A stretch of 34,252 bases of DNA from Propionibacteriaceae bacterium (GCA_027492675.1 JAPUEI010000086.1:115131-149382); one strand, 5' to 3'; shown: positions 12,077-20,469, numbered from the stretch's first letter. A program made the numbers and translations. Notes: generated by a model not told the origin, from the letters alone.

Positions 12077-13045
12077 TCAGTGACGTACGTAGTCCGTGGC
12101 GCGCTGCTTCATGAGTTCCGAGAGCATCGAGGCGTCGAGCGCTGTGTCGAGGCTGTCCGCCGGCGCCCGCCCCGCGGCGACGCAGGTGAGGAACGTCTCG
12201 AGCTGACGAACGAAGCCGTTCGTCTCGTACATCTGCGTCCCGTCGGGAAGGTCAGCGTCGCGAAGCCGAAGCGTCGACGCGTTGCCGACGAACGCCTCAA
12301 GGCTCCCGCCCCCGGCACGCGCCCCCCAGACCGGAAGGTCGGCGATGGCGTAGCCGCCGTCGGCCGACACCTCGACGCGGTCCATGATCACGTCGGACAT
12401 CGGCAGCAGGGAGATCGACGCGGTCGCCCCGCCCTCGTAGCGGCACAGGAAGTGGGCCTCGACCGCGCCGGGAGTCAGCGGTCTGTACAGGGCTCGCGCC
12501 TCGGTCAGGCCACCCCCCGCGAGACGCGACACGAGATCGAACCCATGGACCGCCGTGGTGTGGAAGTGGTTCTCTCCCCGGTTCACGCGATGCATCCGGT
12601 AGTCGATGTGCCGGACCTGGAGGCCGTCGAGCGCCTCCACGAGAGCAACCACGAGGGGCATGTGACGCCGGTTGTACGCGATCTGGTGCAACGCGCCCGT
12701 ACGCCTGGCGGTGGCCGTCAGCTCGAGCGCCTGCTGGTAGCTGTCGCCCGGCGGCTTCTCGAGGAGGACGGGGATGCCCCTCTCCATCATGAAGGAGGCG
12801 ATCTCCGGGGTCACCTGGTACGGCGTCGTCACGAGCACGGCATCCGGCTGCTCGGCGTCGACCATGGCGCGGTAATCGCTGTACGTACGGGCGAAGCCGG
12901 CTGCGACGGCGTACTCCTGAGCCTGCGCGGCATCGAGGTCACAGCACGCCGCGAGCGTGAGCGAGAAGGTCGTCGTACACGCAGCGAGCGCCGGGGCGTA
13001 CGCAACCCCTGCGTGCGCCCCACAACCGACCTGACAGATACGCAT
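12077..13045 (-). CDS. Gfo/Idh/MocA family NAD(P)-dependent oxidoreductase
   Basis: The 322-residue protein has the two-domain architecture of glucose-fructose oxidoreductase/inositol dehydrogenase relatives. An N-terminal Rossmann fold (MRICQVGCGAHAG, residues 1-13) is followed by the family EKP motif (VLLEKPPG, Glu96-Lys97) that contacts cofactor and substrate, and a C-terminal alpha/beta substrate domain with a His-containing segment (HFHTTAVHGFDLV). It probably oxidises or reduces a sugar, polyol or related compound, but the specificity is unknown. The ATG at 13043-13045 has a strong GGAGGA ribosome site. It starts 20 bases after the upstream acetyltransferase gene on the same strand. Confidence 0.9.
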   Translation of the reverse strand: MRICQVGCGAHAGVAYAPALAACTTTFSLTLAACCDLDAAQAQEYAVAAGFARTYSDYRAMVDAEQPDAVLVTTPYQVTPEIASFMMERGIPVLLEKPPGDSYQQALELTATARRTGALHQIAYNRRHMPLVVALVEALDGLQVRHIDYRMHRVNRGENHFHTTAVHGFDLVSRLAGGGLTEARALYRPLTPGAVEAHFLCRYEGGATASISLLPMSDVIMDRVEVSADGGYAIADLPVWGARAGGGSLEAFVGNASTLRLRDADLPDGTQMYETNGFVRQLETFLTCVAAGRAPADSLDTALDASMLSELMKQRATDYVRH

Positions 13046-13065
13046 ACGAGTCCTCCTGATGTCGG

Positions 13066-13623
13066 TTACGGTTCGCCGTCAACGACGAGTCTGGCGTGGA
13101 TTCGGGAACGACGGATCGCGGGAGCGGGGTCGCTGGCCAGCCGTGCATGCGTCTCGACGTCGTGGCGGCCCGCGCCGTAGCGGAGCTTCTCCCGCTCGAT
13201 CCCTTCGGCCTGGAAGCCGGCGGCGGTCGCCACTCGACATGAGGCAGGGTTGTTCACCCGGTGGCCCAACTCAAGGCGGTACAGCCCGCTCTCGAACGCC
13301 CAGTCGCTTACGGCGATCAGCGCACTCGTCGCGTACCCCTTCCCGCGCGCCGCAGCCGACAGCCAGTAGTACATCCACGCGGTCTCGTGCCGGAACTCGA
13401 TCGCCGACGCGCCGACGTTGCCCACCGCTACGCCGTCCTCGACGATTGCCCAGTTCTTCACGTGCTGGTCGTATCGCAACGACTCGTCGATGAACGCCTC
13501 TGCCGCCGCCACGCTCGACAGCTCAGCGCCGCCGAACTGGGTCGCCAGGTCAGTTGCGCTTCCAGCGGCCACGATCAACGCAGCGGCATCGCGCTTGACC
13601 CATGGGCGAAGGACGACAGTCAC
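13066..13623 (-). CDS. GNAT-family N-acetyltransferase (RimJ/RimL-like)
   Basis: The 185-residue protein matches the Acetyltransf_3/RimJ-like branch: MTVVLRPWVKRDAAAL at the start, then WMYYWLSAAARGKGYATSAL with the acetyl-CoA loop (R-G-K-G-Y-A) and LELGHRVNNPASCRVATAAGFQAEG, the typical N-x-x-S-x-x-V-x-x-x-x-G-F end. GTG 13621-13623 gives the family-typical N-terminus; a TTG farther upstream is possible but less likely. The ribosome site is weak. It is the first gene of the run to 10273, and the region upstream of it holds the phased repeat array. The substrate is unknown. Confidence 0.87.
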   Translation of the reverse strand: MTVVLRPWVKRDAAALIVAAGSATDLATQFGGAELSSVAAAEAFIDESLRYDQHVKNWAIVEDGVAVGNVGASAIEFRHETAWMYYWLSAAARGKGYATSALIAVSDWAFESGLYRLELGHRVNNPASCRVATAAGFQAEGIEREKLRYGAGRHDVETHARLASDPAPAIRRSRIHARLVVDGEP

Positions 13624-13733
13624 GCGCCCATCCTGCCCCAACTCACGTGCGCCGCCCGCAGGGTGGTGCCGACCATCGAGCCGGAACCCCTGCTCGTCCG
13701 TCCGCGGCCTGTGCGCTTACGGTTCGTGCCCCT

Positions 13734-13917
13734 ACTCTCGCGAGAGAGTTCCACACTGTTACCGAGAGACTTTCGCACCGCTGCCGAGAGACTTTCGACC
13801 TGTTACCGAGAGAAGTACGGTCCACCGCGGCCGAAAGTCTCTCGGCAAAGAGGCACAAGTCTCTCCGCAACGGGTTGGAGGTCTCTCGGTAGAGGTTCCT
13901 AAGTCTCTCGGCAACGA
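13734..13917. repeat. Eight-unit 22-bp-phased array, four direct and four inverted copies
   Basis: The 338-base gap between the acetyltransferase start (13623) and the cydC stop (13962) contains a repeat array. Core RCCGAGAGAC occurs at 13761-13770, 13783-13792 and 13805-13814 (last base differs), with a degenerate 7/10 copy at 13739-13748. The reverse-strand core GTCTCTCGGY occurs at 13837-13846, 13859-13868, 13881-13890 and 13903-13912. Successive copies within each half are exactly 22 bases apart. Every direct unit pairs with an inverted unit about one axis (coordinates sum to 27651). A folded strand would form an imperfect hairpin of ~90 bases per arm, the best block being TACCGAGAGAC (13760-13770) with 13881-13891. 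The flanks are variants of TTRCCGAGAGACTTTCG. It is not protein coding (22 is not a multiple of 3) and not a CRISPR. No more is seen in the rest of the gap (13624-13733 and 13918-13961). Confidence 0.9.
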
Positions 13918-13961
13918 GTCGGGGGCCTCCGAGGGTGCTGAATCCTCGGCCCATGACCTGG

Positions 13962-15539
13962 TCAGCCCAGGCGCACGACCCTGTCGCAGCGGGCTACCAC
14001 CGACTCGTCGTGGGTGACGACCAGCAGGGGGCGGGTGCCCACACTCGCCCACAGATCGTCCAGCAGGGCGTTCGCGGTGGGGGCGTCGAGGTGCTCGGAG
14101 GGCTCGTCGAGAACGAGCACGTCGTACGAGCCGGCGAGCAGTCTGGACAGCGCCAGACGACGGGCCTCGCCGCCGGACAGGGTCGCCCCGAGTTCCCCGA
14201 CCACGCGCTCCGGGTCGAGGGGCAGACCGGCCTCAGCCAGCGCCCCCACCACCTCCTCGTCGGTCGCGTCCTTGTTCCCGATCCGTACGTTCTCGGCGAC
14301 GGTCGTCGCGAACAGATGCGCGTCCTGGGCGAGGTAGCCGATGCGGCCCTGCGTCTCGACGCTGCCGGAGACCGCGGGGATGAGGCCCAGCACGGTGGCG
14401 GCCAGGGTCGTCTTGCCAACACCGCTCGGGCCGACGACGGCGACGCTCTGACCAGCGACCAGGTCGAACGAGATGCCGGAGGCCACCGCGCCGAAACCGG
14501 GCCAGCCGACCGCGAGGTCACTGACCCTCACGTACGGCTCGCTGCTCGCGTCGCCGACCGCCGCGTCGCCGCGCCCCACCGGCTCGGCGTCGAGCACGTC
14601 GACCACGCGGGCCAGCGCCGACTGGGCACGGGTGAGGGTCTGAGCGGCCTGCGCCAACCCTCCGAGCACCTCGTGCAGCGCGAGCGGAGTGAGCACGAGA
14701 ACGGCCAGCAGCCGCGGCGCGATCGCGCCGTCGACGACAGCCTGGCCGCCGATCCACAAGGCGGCGATGACGGCGGCCCCCGCGGCCAGCACCTGGGCAC
14801 CGGAGGCGAAGGCCCGCACGAAGGTGGCGCGTCGCTCGACGGCCCTCAGCTCCGCGTCGAGCGCGTCGATCCGGGCGAGGGCCGCGACGTCCGCGTCGTA
14901 CGCCACGAGGTCCACGGCCGACAACGCCGTCTCGCGCACCTGGTTGGCCAGCTCGCCGCGCAGCGGCACGGCGGCATTGTCCGCCGCACGGGAGGCGCGC
15001 TGGGCCCACCACGGGAGGACCAGGCCTGCCAGGACCGCGGTGCCCAGCAGGACGAGCGCGCTGCCCACCGAGAACCGCGCCAACATCGCCGTCGTACCAG
15101 CCATGACAACGACGGCCGACGCGAACGGGAGCACCACGCGGACGACCACGTCCTGTACGGCCTCGACGTCGGCCACGACCCGTACCAGCATGTCGCCGTG
15201 ACGACGGCCGAGGAGGGTGGTCTTCGCCAGGGAGGTGTACGTGCGGAGGCGGAGCGCCGACTGCATCCGCAGCGCGAGGTCGTGGCCGACCAGTCGCTCG
15301 GTGTAGCGGAAGACGCCGCGGGAGATGCCGAAGAACCGCACGCCGACAGCGGCGACGCTCAGGTCGGTGAAGACGGGGTGCTCCGAGGCGCGCGAGATCA
15401 GCCACGCGGAGACACCGATGAGCGAGATCGAGGCGCCGCTGGCCAGCGCGGCCAGGGTGATCGCAGCGATCAGGCGCAGCCGACCCCAGGGAACAGTCTT
15501 CACGAGGTCAGCGACCAGTCCCTGCCAGCCGGACCTCAT
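13962..15539 (-). CDS. cydC: Thiol reductant ABC exporter subunit CydC
   Basis: This is one half of the heterodimeric CydDC exporter, which sends reductant (glutathione or cysteine in Escherichia coli; probably another thiol here) out of the cytoplasm and is required to assemble cytochrome bd. The 525-residue protein has an N-terminal six-helix exporter domain (~20-310) and a C-terminal ATPase with Walker A VVGPSGVGKTTLA, signature LSGGEARRLALSRLL, Walker B VLVLDEPSEHLD and H-loop VVTHDES. ATG 15537-15539 overlaps the cydD stop (ATGA). It is the last gene of cydABDC; its stop is 45 bases from the edge of the phased repeat array. Confidence 0.95.
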   Translation of the reverse strand: MRSGWQGLVADLVKTVPWGRLRLIAAITLAALASGASISLIGVSAWLISRASEHPVFTDLSVAAVGVRFFGISRGVFRYTERLVGHDLALRMQSALRLRTYTSLAKTTLLGRRHGDMLVRVVADVEAVQDVVVRVVLPFASAVVVMAGTTAMLARFSVGSALVLLGTAVLAGLVLPWWAQRASRAADNAAVPLRGELANQVRETALSAVDLVAYDADVAALARIDALDAELRAVERRATFVRAFASGAQVLAAGAAVIAALWIGGQAVVDGAIAPRLLAVLVLTPLALHEVLGGLAQAAQTLTRAQSALARVVDVLDAEPVGRGDAAVGDASSEPYVRVSDLAVGWPGFGAVASGISFDLVAGQSVAVVGPSGVGKTTLAATVLGLIPAVSGSVETQGRIGYLAQDAHLFATTVAENVRIGNKDATDEEVVGALAEAGLPLDPERVVGELGATLSGGEARRLALSRLLAGSYDVLVLDEPSEHLDAPTANALLDDLWASVGTRPLLVVTHDESVVARCDRVVRLG

Positions 15540-17170
15540 GCCACCACCCCGACCTCGATGACGCGGTCCGCTGCCGCGAGCACGGCAGGGCGATGCGAGA
15601 CGACGATCGCCGAGGCGCCCGAGGAACGTACGGACTCGACCACGGTCGCCTCCGCGTCCGCATCGAGGCCGGCTGTCGGCTCGTCGAGCACGAGCACGTG
15701 CGCCCCGCGACGAATGCGGAGCAGCGCGCGAGCGATGCCCACGCGTCGCCGCTCACCCGCGGACAATCCCTCGGCCTCGTCACCGACGGCGTGGTCGAGG
15801 TCCAGGTCAGCGGCGCCGGCAGCAGCCAGCACGTCTCGTACCTCGTCGTCGGTGGCGGTCGCATCAGCGAGACGTACGTTGTCGGCCACCGTTCCGGCGA
15901 TCAGTCCGGGGGCCTGGGGTACGTACGCGAACCGGCTGCGCCATTCGCGGCCAGAGAACCGCGTCTGGCTGAACCCGCCGACGGTCACCGAGCCCGACGT
16001 GGGCGTGAGAAAGCCCAGCAGGGCCGACAGCAGCGTCGACTTGCCGCCGCCGCTGGGGCCGCTGAGCGCGACCACCTCGCCGGCCGCGAGCGTGAACGAC
16101 GTGGGCGGCAGGGCGAGCACGTCGCCGTACGAGTGGGTGAGGTTGTCGACGGTGAGTGGCCCTTCGAGACGCACGGAGCCTCCGTCTCTGTGCTCCTCAC
16201 CGACCAGTGGCAGGCCTCGGTCGATCTCCACGAATGCCGCCTCCGCTGCCGCGACCCCGTCGGCGGAGTCGTGGTAGTGCACGCCGACCTGGCGGATCGG
16301 CAGGTACACCTCGGGAGCGAGGATGAGCACGAACAGCGCCGTGCGGAAGTCGATGCCGTAGTAGACCAGCCTCGTGCCGATCGCCAGCGCGACGATCGCC
16401 ACGGACAGGCTGGAGAGCAGCTCGAGCACCAGCGCGGACAGGAACGAGATCCGCAGCGTGGCCATCGTCTCCGTACGGTTGGCCTCTTCTGTGCGTCGCA
16501 GGCCTTCCGCCTGCGCCTTCGCGCGGCCGAACACCTGCAGCGTGGGCAGGCCGGCGACGAGGTCGGCGAAGTGGCGCGCGAGACGGGTCTGGTAGCGGTA
16601 GCGCCGCCGTACGCGCGCTTCCGTCGTCCACCCGACCATCGCCATGAACAGCGGGATCAGGGGCACGGTCACGGCGATGATCAGCGCGGCCTGCCAGTCC
16701 GAGAAGAGGATCGAGGCGCCGACGATGAGCGGCACGGTGACCGCGAGGACGAGCTGGGGAAGGTACTTGGAGAAGTAGCCGTCGAGGCCATCGAGCCCTT
16801 GCGTCATGAGGGTCACCAGCGAGGCGGACGGCGTGGCGCCGGGCGACGCCAGGGTCGCCTCCATGATGTCGTGGCGCAGCTGCGACTTCACCGCGGCCGC
16901 GCTGCGGTGGGCCAGCCAGGTGGTCAGCCAGGTGAGGACCGCGCGACCGGCGAGCACCCCAGCGAGCAGGACGAGCGTCGCGCCCAGGCCCTCAGTCGCA
17001 CCCGTGGCGACGATCGACGAGATGGAACGCGCCAACAGCCATGCCTGGTACACGACCAGCATGGCTGTTGCGGTTCCGGCCGCGACGCCCGCGCCGAGGA
17101 ATACCCTCGTGGCGCGGGCGCGCGACAGAAGCCGGGGATCTACCGGTCCCCTTGTGCGTGCCTGCGGCAT
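15536..17170 (-). CDS. cydD: Thiol reductant ABC exporter subunit CydD
   Basis: This is the partner half-transporter of CydC. The 544-residue protein has an exporter-type membrane domain (helices from ~23 to ~300, with the conserved LARHFADLVAGLPTLQVFGR coupling region) and an ATPase domain with Walker A LSGPSGGGKSTLL, Q-loop YVPQAPGLI, signature LSAGERRRVGIARALL, Walker B HVLVLDEPTAGLD and H-loop VVSHRPAVL. The signature has Ala in place of the first Gly, as often in CydD. ATG 17168-17170 overlaps the cydB stop (TGATG). CydD and CydC are separate genes here, unlike the fused form seen in some actinobacteria. Confidence 0.95.
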   Translation of the reverse strand: MPQARTRGPVDPRLLSRARATRVFLGAGVAAGTATAMLVVYQAWLLARSISSIVATGATEGLGATLVLLAGVLAGRAVLTWLTTWLAHRSAAAVKSQLRHDIMEATLASPGATPSASLVTLMTQGLDGLDGYFSKYLPQLVLAVTVPLIVGASILFSDWQAALIIAVTVPLIPLFMAMVGWTTEARVRRRYRYQTRLARHFADLVAGLPTLQVFGRAKAQAEGLRRTEEANRTETMATLRISFLSALVLELLSSLSVAIVALAIGTRLVYYGIDFRTALFVLILAPEVYLPIRQVGVHYHDSADGVAAAEAAFVEIDRGLPLVGEEHRDGGSVRLEGPLTVDNLTHSYGDVLALPPTSFTLAAGEVVALSGPSGGGKSTLLSALLGFLTPTSGSVTVGGFSQTRFSGREWRSRFAYVPQAPGLIAGTVADNVRLADATATDDEVRDVLAAAGAADLDLDHAVGDEAEGLSAGERRRVGIARALLRIRRGAHVLVLDEPTAGLDADAEATVVESVRSSGASAIVVSHRPAVLAAADRVIEVGVVA

Positions 17171-18270
17171 CAGCCGCCGACAACCACCGGGGTCTCAGCG
17201 TCGTCCGGGATGTTCTCCACACCCAGACGACGACGGAACACGGTGTACGCCCAGATCTGGTACAGCAGCACGATCGGGACGAGGATGCCCGCAGCGACGG
17301 TCATCAGGGTCAACGTCGTCGGTGACGACGCAGCCGTGGTGATGTCGAGGGCCACCTTGAGACCGGTGTTGTCGAAGCCCAGCCCGGGGTAGAGGTGGGC
17401 GAAAATCATCACCGCGCACGCGGCGATCGACAGGCTGGTCAGGATGAAGGCGATGCCCTCACGGCCCTTCCAGATGAAGAAGATCGCAGCGACGAAGAGC
17501 ACCAGCAGCAGGATGCCCGCGATCCACGCGACGAGCCGGAGGCTGTCGAGCTGACCGGGGAGCATCTTGCGGAGGTTGGCGCCGAGTACGAAGACGATGC
17601 CCGGCACGGCCGAGATGAGGCCGAGCTTGAGGGCGAGCTTCTTGAGGCGGGCGCTGATCTCGCCCTTGGTCTTCAGCGCGGCGTAGATGGCGCCGTGCGT
17701 GAGGAACACGAGGACGAAGGTGATGCCGCCGACCAGGCCGAACCACGAGAACAGACCGAGGAACGAGCCCGCGAACAGCGGAGCGGTCGCCGAACCACCG
17801 AGGATCGCCTCGTTCTTCAGCGGCATGCCGATGAGGAAGTTGGCGAAGCCGACGCCGAAGACGAGCGGCGGCAGGAGCGAGCCAATAGCAGCGGCCCAGT
17901 CCCAACGGTTGCGCCAGCTCCATTCCGGCCGCTTGCCCCGGTACTCGAAGGCGACACCACGAAGGATGAGGCCGAGGAGGATCAGGAACAGCGGCAGGTA
18001 CAGAGCGCTGAACAGCGTCGCGTACCAGCCGGAGAAGGCGGCGAACATCGCGCCACCGGCGGTCAGCAGCCACACCTCGTTGCCGTCCCAGACGGGGCCG
18101 ATGGTGTTGACGAGCACGCGCCGTTCCTTGTCGTTCTTGCCGACGAAGGGCAGCAGCATGGCCACGCCGTAATCGAACCCCTCGAGGACGAGGTAGCCGA
18201 TCCACAGAACCGCGACCAGAATCAGCCACAGAACCTGAAGAGCCGTGGGAGTCACATCAAGCAGTGTCAT
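17170..18270 (-). CDS. cydB: Cytochrome bd ubiquinol/menaquinol oxidase subunit II
   Basis: Subunit II of the membrane quinol oxidase, the smaller partner that stabilises the haem-bearing subunit I. The 366-residue protein has about nine hydrophobic helices and the typical early motifs LVLEGFDYGVAMLLPF and NTIGPVWDGNEVWLLTAGG, followed by FSALYLPLFLILLGLILRGVAFE-type sequence (given here only in outline). The ATG 18268-18270 lies 9-10 bases after GGGGAG and 18 bases after the cydA stop. The C-terminal tail is hydrophilic and ends in VVVGG. In actinobacteria the electron donor is normally menaquinol. Confidence 0.96.
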   Translation of the reverse strand: MTLLDVTPTALQVLWLILVAVLWIGYLVLEGFDYGVAMLLPFVGKNDKERRVLVNTIGPVWDGNEVWLLTAGGAMFAAFSGWYATLFSALYLPLFLILLGLILRGVAFEYRGKRPEWSWRNRWDWAAAIGSLLPPLVFGVGFANFLIGMPLKNEAILGGSATAPLFAGSFLGLFSWFGLVGGITFVLVFLTHGAIYAALKTKGEISARLKKLALKLGLISAVPGIVFVLGANLRKMLPGQLDSLRLVAWIAGILLLVLFVAAIFFIWKGREGIAFILTSLSIAACAVMIFAHLYPGLGFDNTGLKVALDITTAASSPTTLTLMTVAAGILVPIVLLYQIWAYTVFRRRLGVENIPDDAETPVVVGG

Positions 18271-18288
18271 GAAAGTTCACTCCCCTTC

Positions 18289-19758
18289 TCAGTAGGCGAA
18301 GGACAAGGGCGCGTCCTCGTCCACAATCTTCTCGACGGGGGCCGCATCCGGCAGGCCCTTCTTGATGTACCTGAACATCAGGCCCACCTCAACGACCGCG
18401 AGCGCCCCGTAGACCAGGGTGTACACGATCATCGTGAACCAGATCTCGCCGGCGCTCACTGTGGGAGACACGGCGTACGAGGTCGGGATCACACCCGCGA
18501 CGATCCACGGCTGGCGGCCCATCTCGGTGAAGATCCAGCCGAACGAGTTCGCGAACAGCGGCGCGAGCGGCAGGCCGAACATCATGGCGGTCCACAGCTT
18601 GCCCGGCTTGGGCAGCGCACCCTTCTTGGTGACCCAGAGCAGCCAGGCGCCGAGGATCAGCGTGAGGAAGCCGAGGCCCATCATGATGCGGAAGGTCCAG
18701 TAGCTCACGACGATGTTGGGCGTCGGGTCGACGTTCATGCTCTTGAGCTTGGAGGCGAACTCCTTCTGGAGGGCGTTCGTGCTGCCGTCGGCCTGCGCGT
18801 AGCCGGTCTTGGCGTAGTCGGCCTTGATGTCGTTGATGCCCTTGACGGTGCTCTGACCGGCAAGGATGCTCAGCACACCCGGGACCTTGATGGAGAAGAC
18901 TTCCTTCGAGCCGTCGAGCGAGCCGACGGTGAAGATCGAGAACGCCGCGTTGGTCTCGGTCGTGTACAGCGCCTCGGCCGCCGCCATCTTCATCGGCTGC
19001 ACCTGGGTCATCTGCTTGCCCAGCAGGTCACCGGAGACGATGATCAGCAGGCTCGCGACGATCAGGGTGATCGCGCCGAACTTGGTGGCCGTACGGAACG
19101 TGGCGACGTCCTCTTCCTTCGGGTTCTCCTGCTTCGCCAGCGTGGCGAGGTGCCAGCCGGCGACACCCGCGATGAAACCGCCGGCGACGATGAAGGCCGC
19201 GATGACCGTGTGGGGCCACTGCGTGAGGAAGATCGGGTTGGTCAGCACCGCGCCGAAGTCCACCAGCTCAGCGCGACCGTTGTTGTAGGTCGCGCCAACC
19301 GGGTTCTGCATCCAGGAGTTGGCGGCGATGATGAAGACGGACGAGATCAACGTGCCGACCGAGGCCAGCCAGATCATCGCGAGGTGCTTGCCGCGCGAGA
19401 GCTTGTCCCAGCCGAAGATCCAAAGGCCGAGGAACGTGGATTCGAGGAAGAAGGCGATCAGAGCCTCGAGCGCCAGCGGCGCGCCGAAGATGTCGCCTAC
19501 GAAACGGCTGTACTCAGACCAGTTCATACCGAACTGGAACTCCTGGACGATGCCGGTGACGACACCCATCGCGAAGTTGATGAGGAACAGCTTGCCGTAG
19601 AACTTGGTGAGTCGAAGGTATCGGTCACTTCCGGTGCGGTACCACTGCGTCTGCAGGACGGCCACCAAGAGCGACAACGCAATGGTGACCGGGACGAAGA
19701 AGTAGTGGTACACCGTCGTGATGCCGAACTGCCATCTGGCGATCGTGTCGGAGCCCAT
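18289..19758 (-). CDS. cydA: Cytochrome bd quinol oxidase subunit I (short Q-loop form)
   Basis: This subunit binds haems b558, b595 and d and reduces oxygen to water at high affinity. The protein is 489 residues from ATG 19756-19758, where family similarity begins (MGSDTIARWQFGITTVYH). Ligands can be matched: His18 in TTVYHYFFVP, His183 in WPHTVIAAF, Met359 in YWTFRIMMGLGF, acidic residues in LEALIAFFLEST, and the quinone-site/GRQPW motif at 414-418. The region between His183 and Met359 is shorter than in E. coli, so this is the short Q-loop form, as in mycobacteria and bacilli. No clear ribosome site precedes the ATG; a perfect dyad lies 13-30 bases upstream of it. Confidence 0.96.
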   Translation of the reverse strand: MGSDTIARWQFGITTVYHYFFVPVTIALSLLVAVLQTQWYRTGSDRYLRLTKFYGKLFLINFAMGVVTGIVQEFQFGMNWSEYSRFVGDIFGAPLALEALIAFFLESTFLGLWIFGWDKLSRGKHLAMIWLASVGTLISSVFIIAANSWMQNPVGATYNNGRAELVDFGAVLTNPIFLTQWPHTVIAAFIVAGGFIAGVAGWHLATLAKQENPKEEDVATFRTATKFGAITLIVASLLIIVSGDLLGKQMTQVQPMKMAAAEALYTTETNAAFSIFTVGSLDGSKEVFSIKVPGVLSILAGQSTVKGINDIKADYAKTGYAQADGSTNALQKEFASKLKSMNVDPTPNIVVSYWTFRIMMGLGFLTLILGAWLLWVTKKGALPKPGKLWTAMMFGLPLAPLFANSFGWIFTEMGRQPWIVAGVIPTSYAVSPTVSAGEIWFTMIVYTLVYGALAVVEVGLMFRYIKKGLPDAAPVEKIVDEDAPLSFAY

Positions 19759-19770
19759 GCGGCGGAATGT

Positions 19771-19788
19771 ACTACGGAGTGTCGTAGT
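19771..19788. promoter_or_regulatory. Dyad operator between cydA and the BlaI-family gene
   Basis: ACTACGGAGTGTCGTAGT is a perfect dyad (ACTACG, six-base spacer, CGTAGT). It lies 13-30 bases upstream of the cydA start and 29-46 upstream of the divergent repressor start. BlaI/MecI-family operators are built from inverted TACA/TACT...AGTA/TGTA-type half sites, which this resembles. The position suits repression of cydABDC and autoregulation at once. Binding is inferred. Confidence 0.65.
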
Positions 19789-19816
19789 TCGCACTTCGAC
19801 AAGGCAGACTTCAACT

Positions 19817-20164
19817 ATGCCGCAGCTCGGAGGACTCGAGACGAGGGTCATGGGTACCCTCTGGGGTACGCTTTCCCCCTTGTCAGTAAGGGAAGTTCAC
19901 GACGCGCTGCTCTCTACGACCGATCTGGCGTACACGACGGTGATGACAGTGCTCGATCGGCTGGCCAAAAAGGGCCTCGTGACACGGGTGCGGGATGGCA
20001 AGGCCTGGCTGTACCGGCCGACGGCCACGTTGGAGGACCTGCTGGTCTCCGATGTGCTCAGTGCCCTGCGCCACCCCAGCGCCGACCGAGCCCAGGTGCT
20101 GCGAACACTGGCGGACGACCTCACCGACGACGAGAGGTCCCACCTCAAGGACCTGTTGTCCTGA
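19817..20164 (+). CDS. BlaI/MecI/CopY-family transcriptional repressor
   Basis: The 115-residue protein has the penicillinase-repressor winged-helix fold: MPQLGGLETRVMGTLW, then the recognition helix region LAYTTVMTVLDRLAKKGLVTRVRDGKAWLYRPT, followed by a C-terminal dimerisation helix pair. ATG 19817 gives the family-typical start; the ribosome site (AAGG) is weak. There is no cysteine, so a CopY-like Cys metal site is absent, and the Asn-Phe cleavage site used by staphylococcal BlaI is not visible. No BlaR-type M56 peptidase is adjacent. Divergence from cydA around a perfect dyad suggests control of cytochrome bd. What signal it senses is unknown. Confidence 0.9.
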   Translation: MPQLGGLETRVMGTLWGTLSPLSVREVHDALLSTTDLAYTTVMTVLDRLAKKGLVTRVRDGKAWLYRPTATLEDLLVSDVLSALRHPSADRAQVLRTLADDLTDDERSHLKDLLS

Positions 20165-20180
20165 GACGGGACCTCGTCGC

Positions 20181-20208
20181 GGGTGCCCCGTGTCGGATCG
20201 GGGCGCCC
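20181..20208. terminator. Bidirectional hairpin between convergent genes
   Basis: GGGTGCCCCG (20181-20190) pairs with CGGGGCGCCC (20199-20208) over ten positions with one G-T pair and an eight-base loop. It lies 16 bases after the BlaI-family stop and 4 bases before the stop of the small minus-strand gene, the expected place for a shared terminator. There is no U tract. Confidence 0.6.
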
Positions 20209-20211
20209 AGG

Positions 20212-20436
20212 TCAGCAGCCGGCGACGGCCGGACGACTCGTCAGCCGCGTGTGGCCGTCGAGTCGCGAGGCCCAGGCGAGCTGCAGCTCGGCCGCTCGCC
20301 GAAGACCTCGGGCAACCTTCGTACGGGCTCCTGCGCCGGCAACCACTGGCACGTCGGCGTACACCGCCGCGCGGGACAGGTCGTTGTCGAGCTCCTGCTG
20401 ACGGATGGCGCTCGCGATGGATACGAACATGGACAT
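20212..20436 (-). CDS. Small protein of unknown function (paralogue A)
   Basis: A 74-residue protein that I do not recognise. Support for coding comes from a perfect GAGGAG ribosome site six bases before ATG 20434-20436, and from similarity to the small protein encoded at 21723-21926. Their C-terminal halves align as GLRRAAELQLAWASRLDGH against LLRRAADAQLSLASKLDDR. The N-terminus (MSMFVSIASAIRQQELDNDL) is also loosely alike. It is charged, predicted helical, with no membrane segment or signal peptide, and ends in a Cys. It starts 42 bases after the LacI-family stop on the same strand, so it may be co-transcribed with it. Confidence 0.7.
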   Translation of the reverse strand: MSMFVSIASAIRQQELDNDLSRAAVYADVPVVAGAGARTKVARGLRRAAELQLAWASRLDGHTRLTSRPAVAGC

Positions 20437-20469
20437 GGGTGTCTCCTCTCACAACGTGGGTCTGTGGTG

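Noticed and set aside
13734..13917. CRISPR array
   Set aside because: Units are only about 22 bases with no 25-40-base unique spacers, copies switch orientation halfway, and no cas gene is near.
13643..13954. Possible protein coded across the phased array, for example on the minus strand
   Set aside because: The repeat period of 22 is not a multiple of three, so each unit would be read in a different frame; several frames are open by chance and none has a ribosome site or family match.
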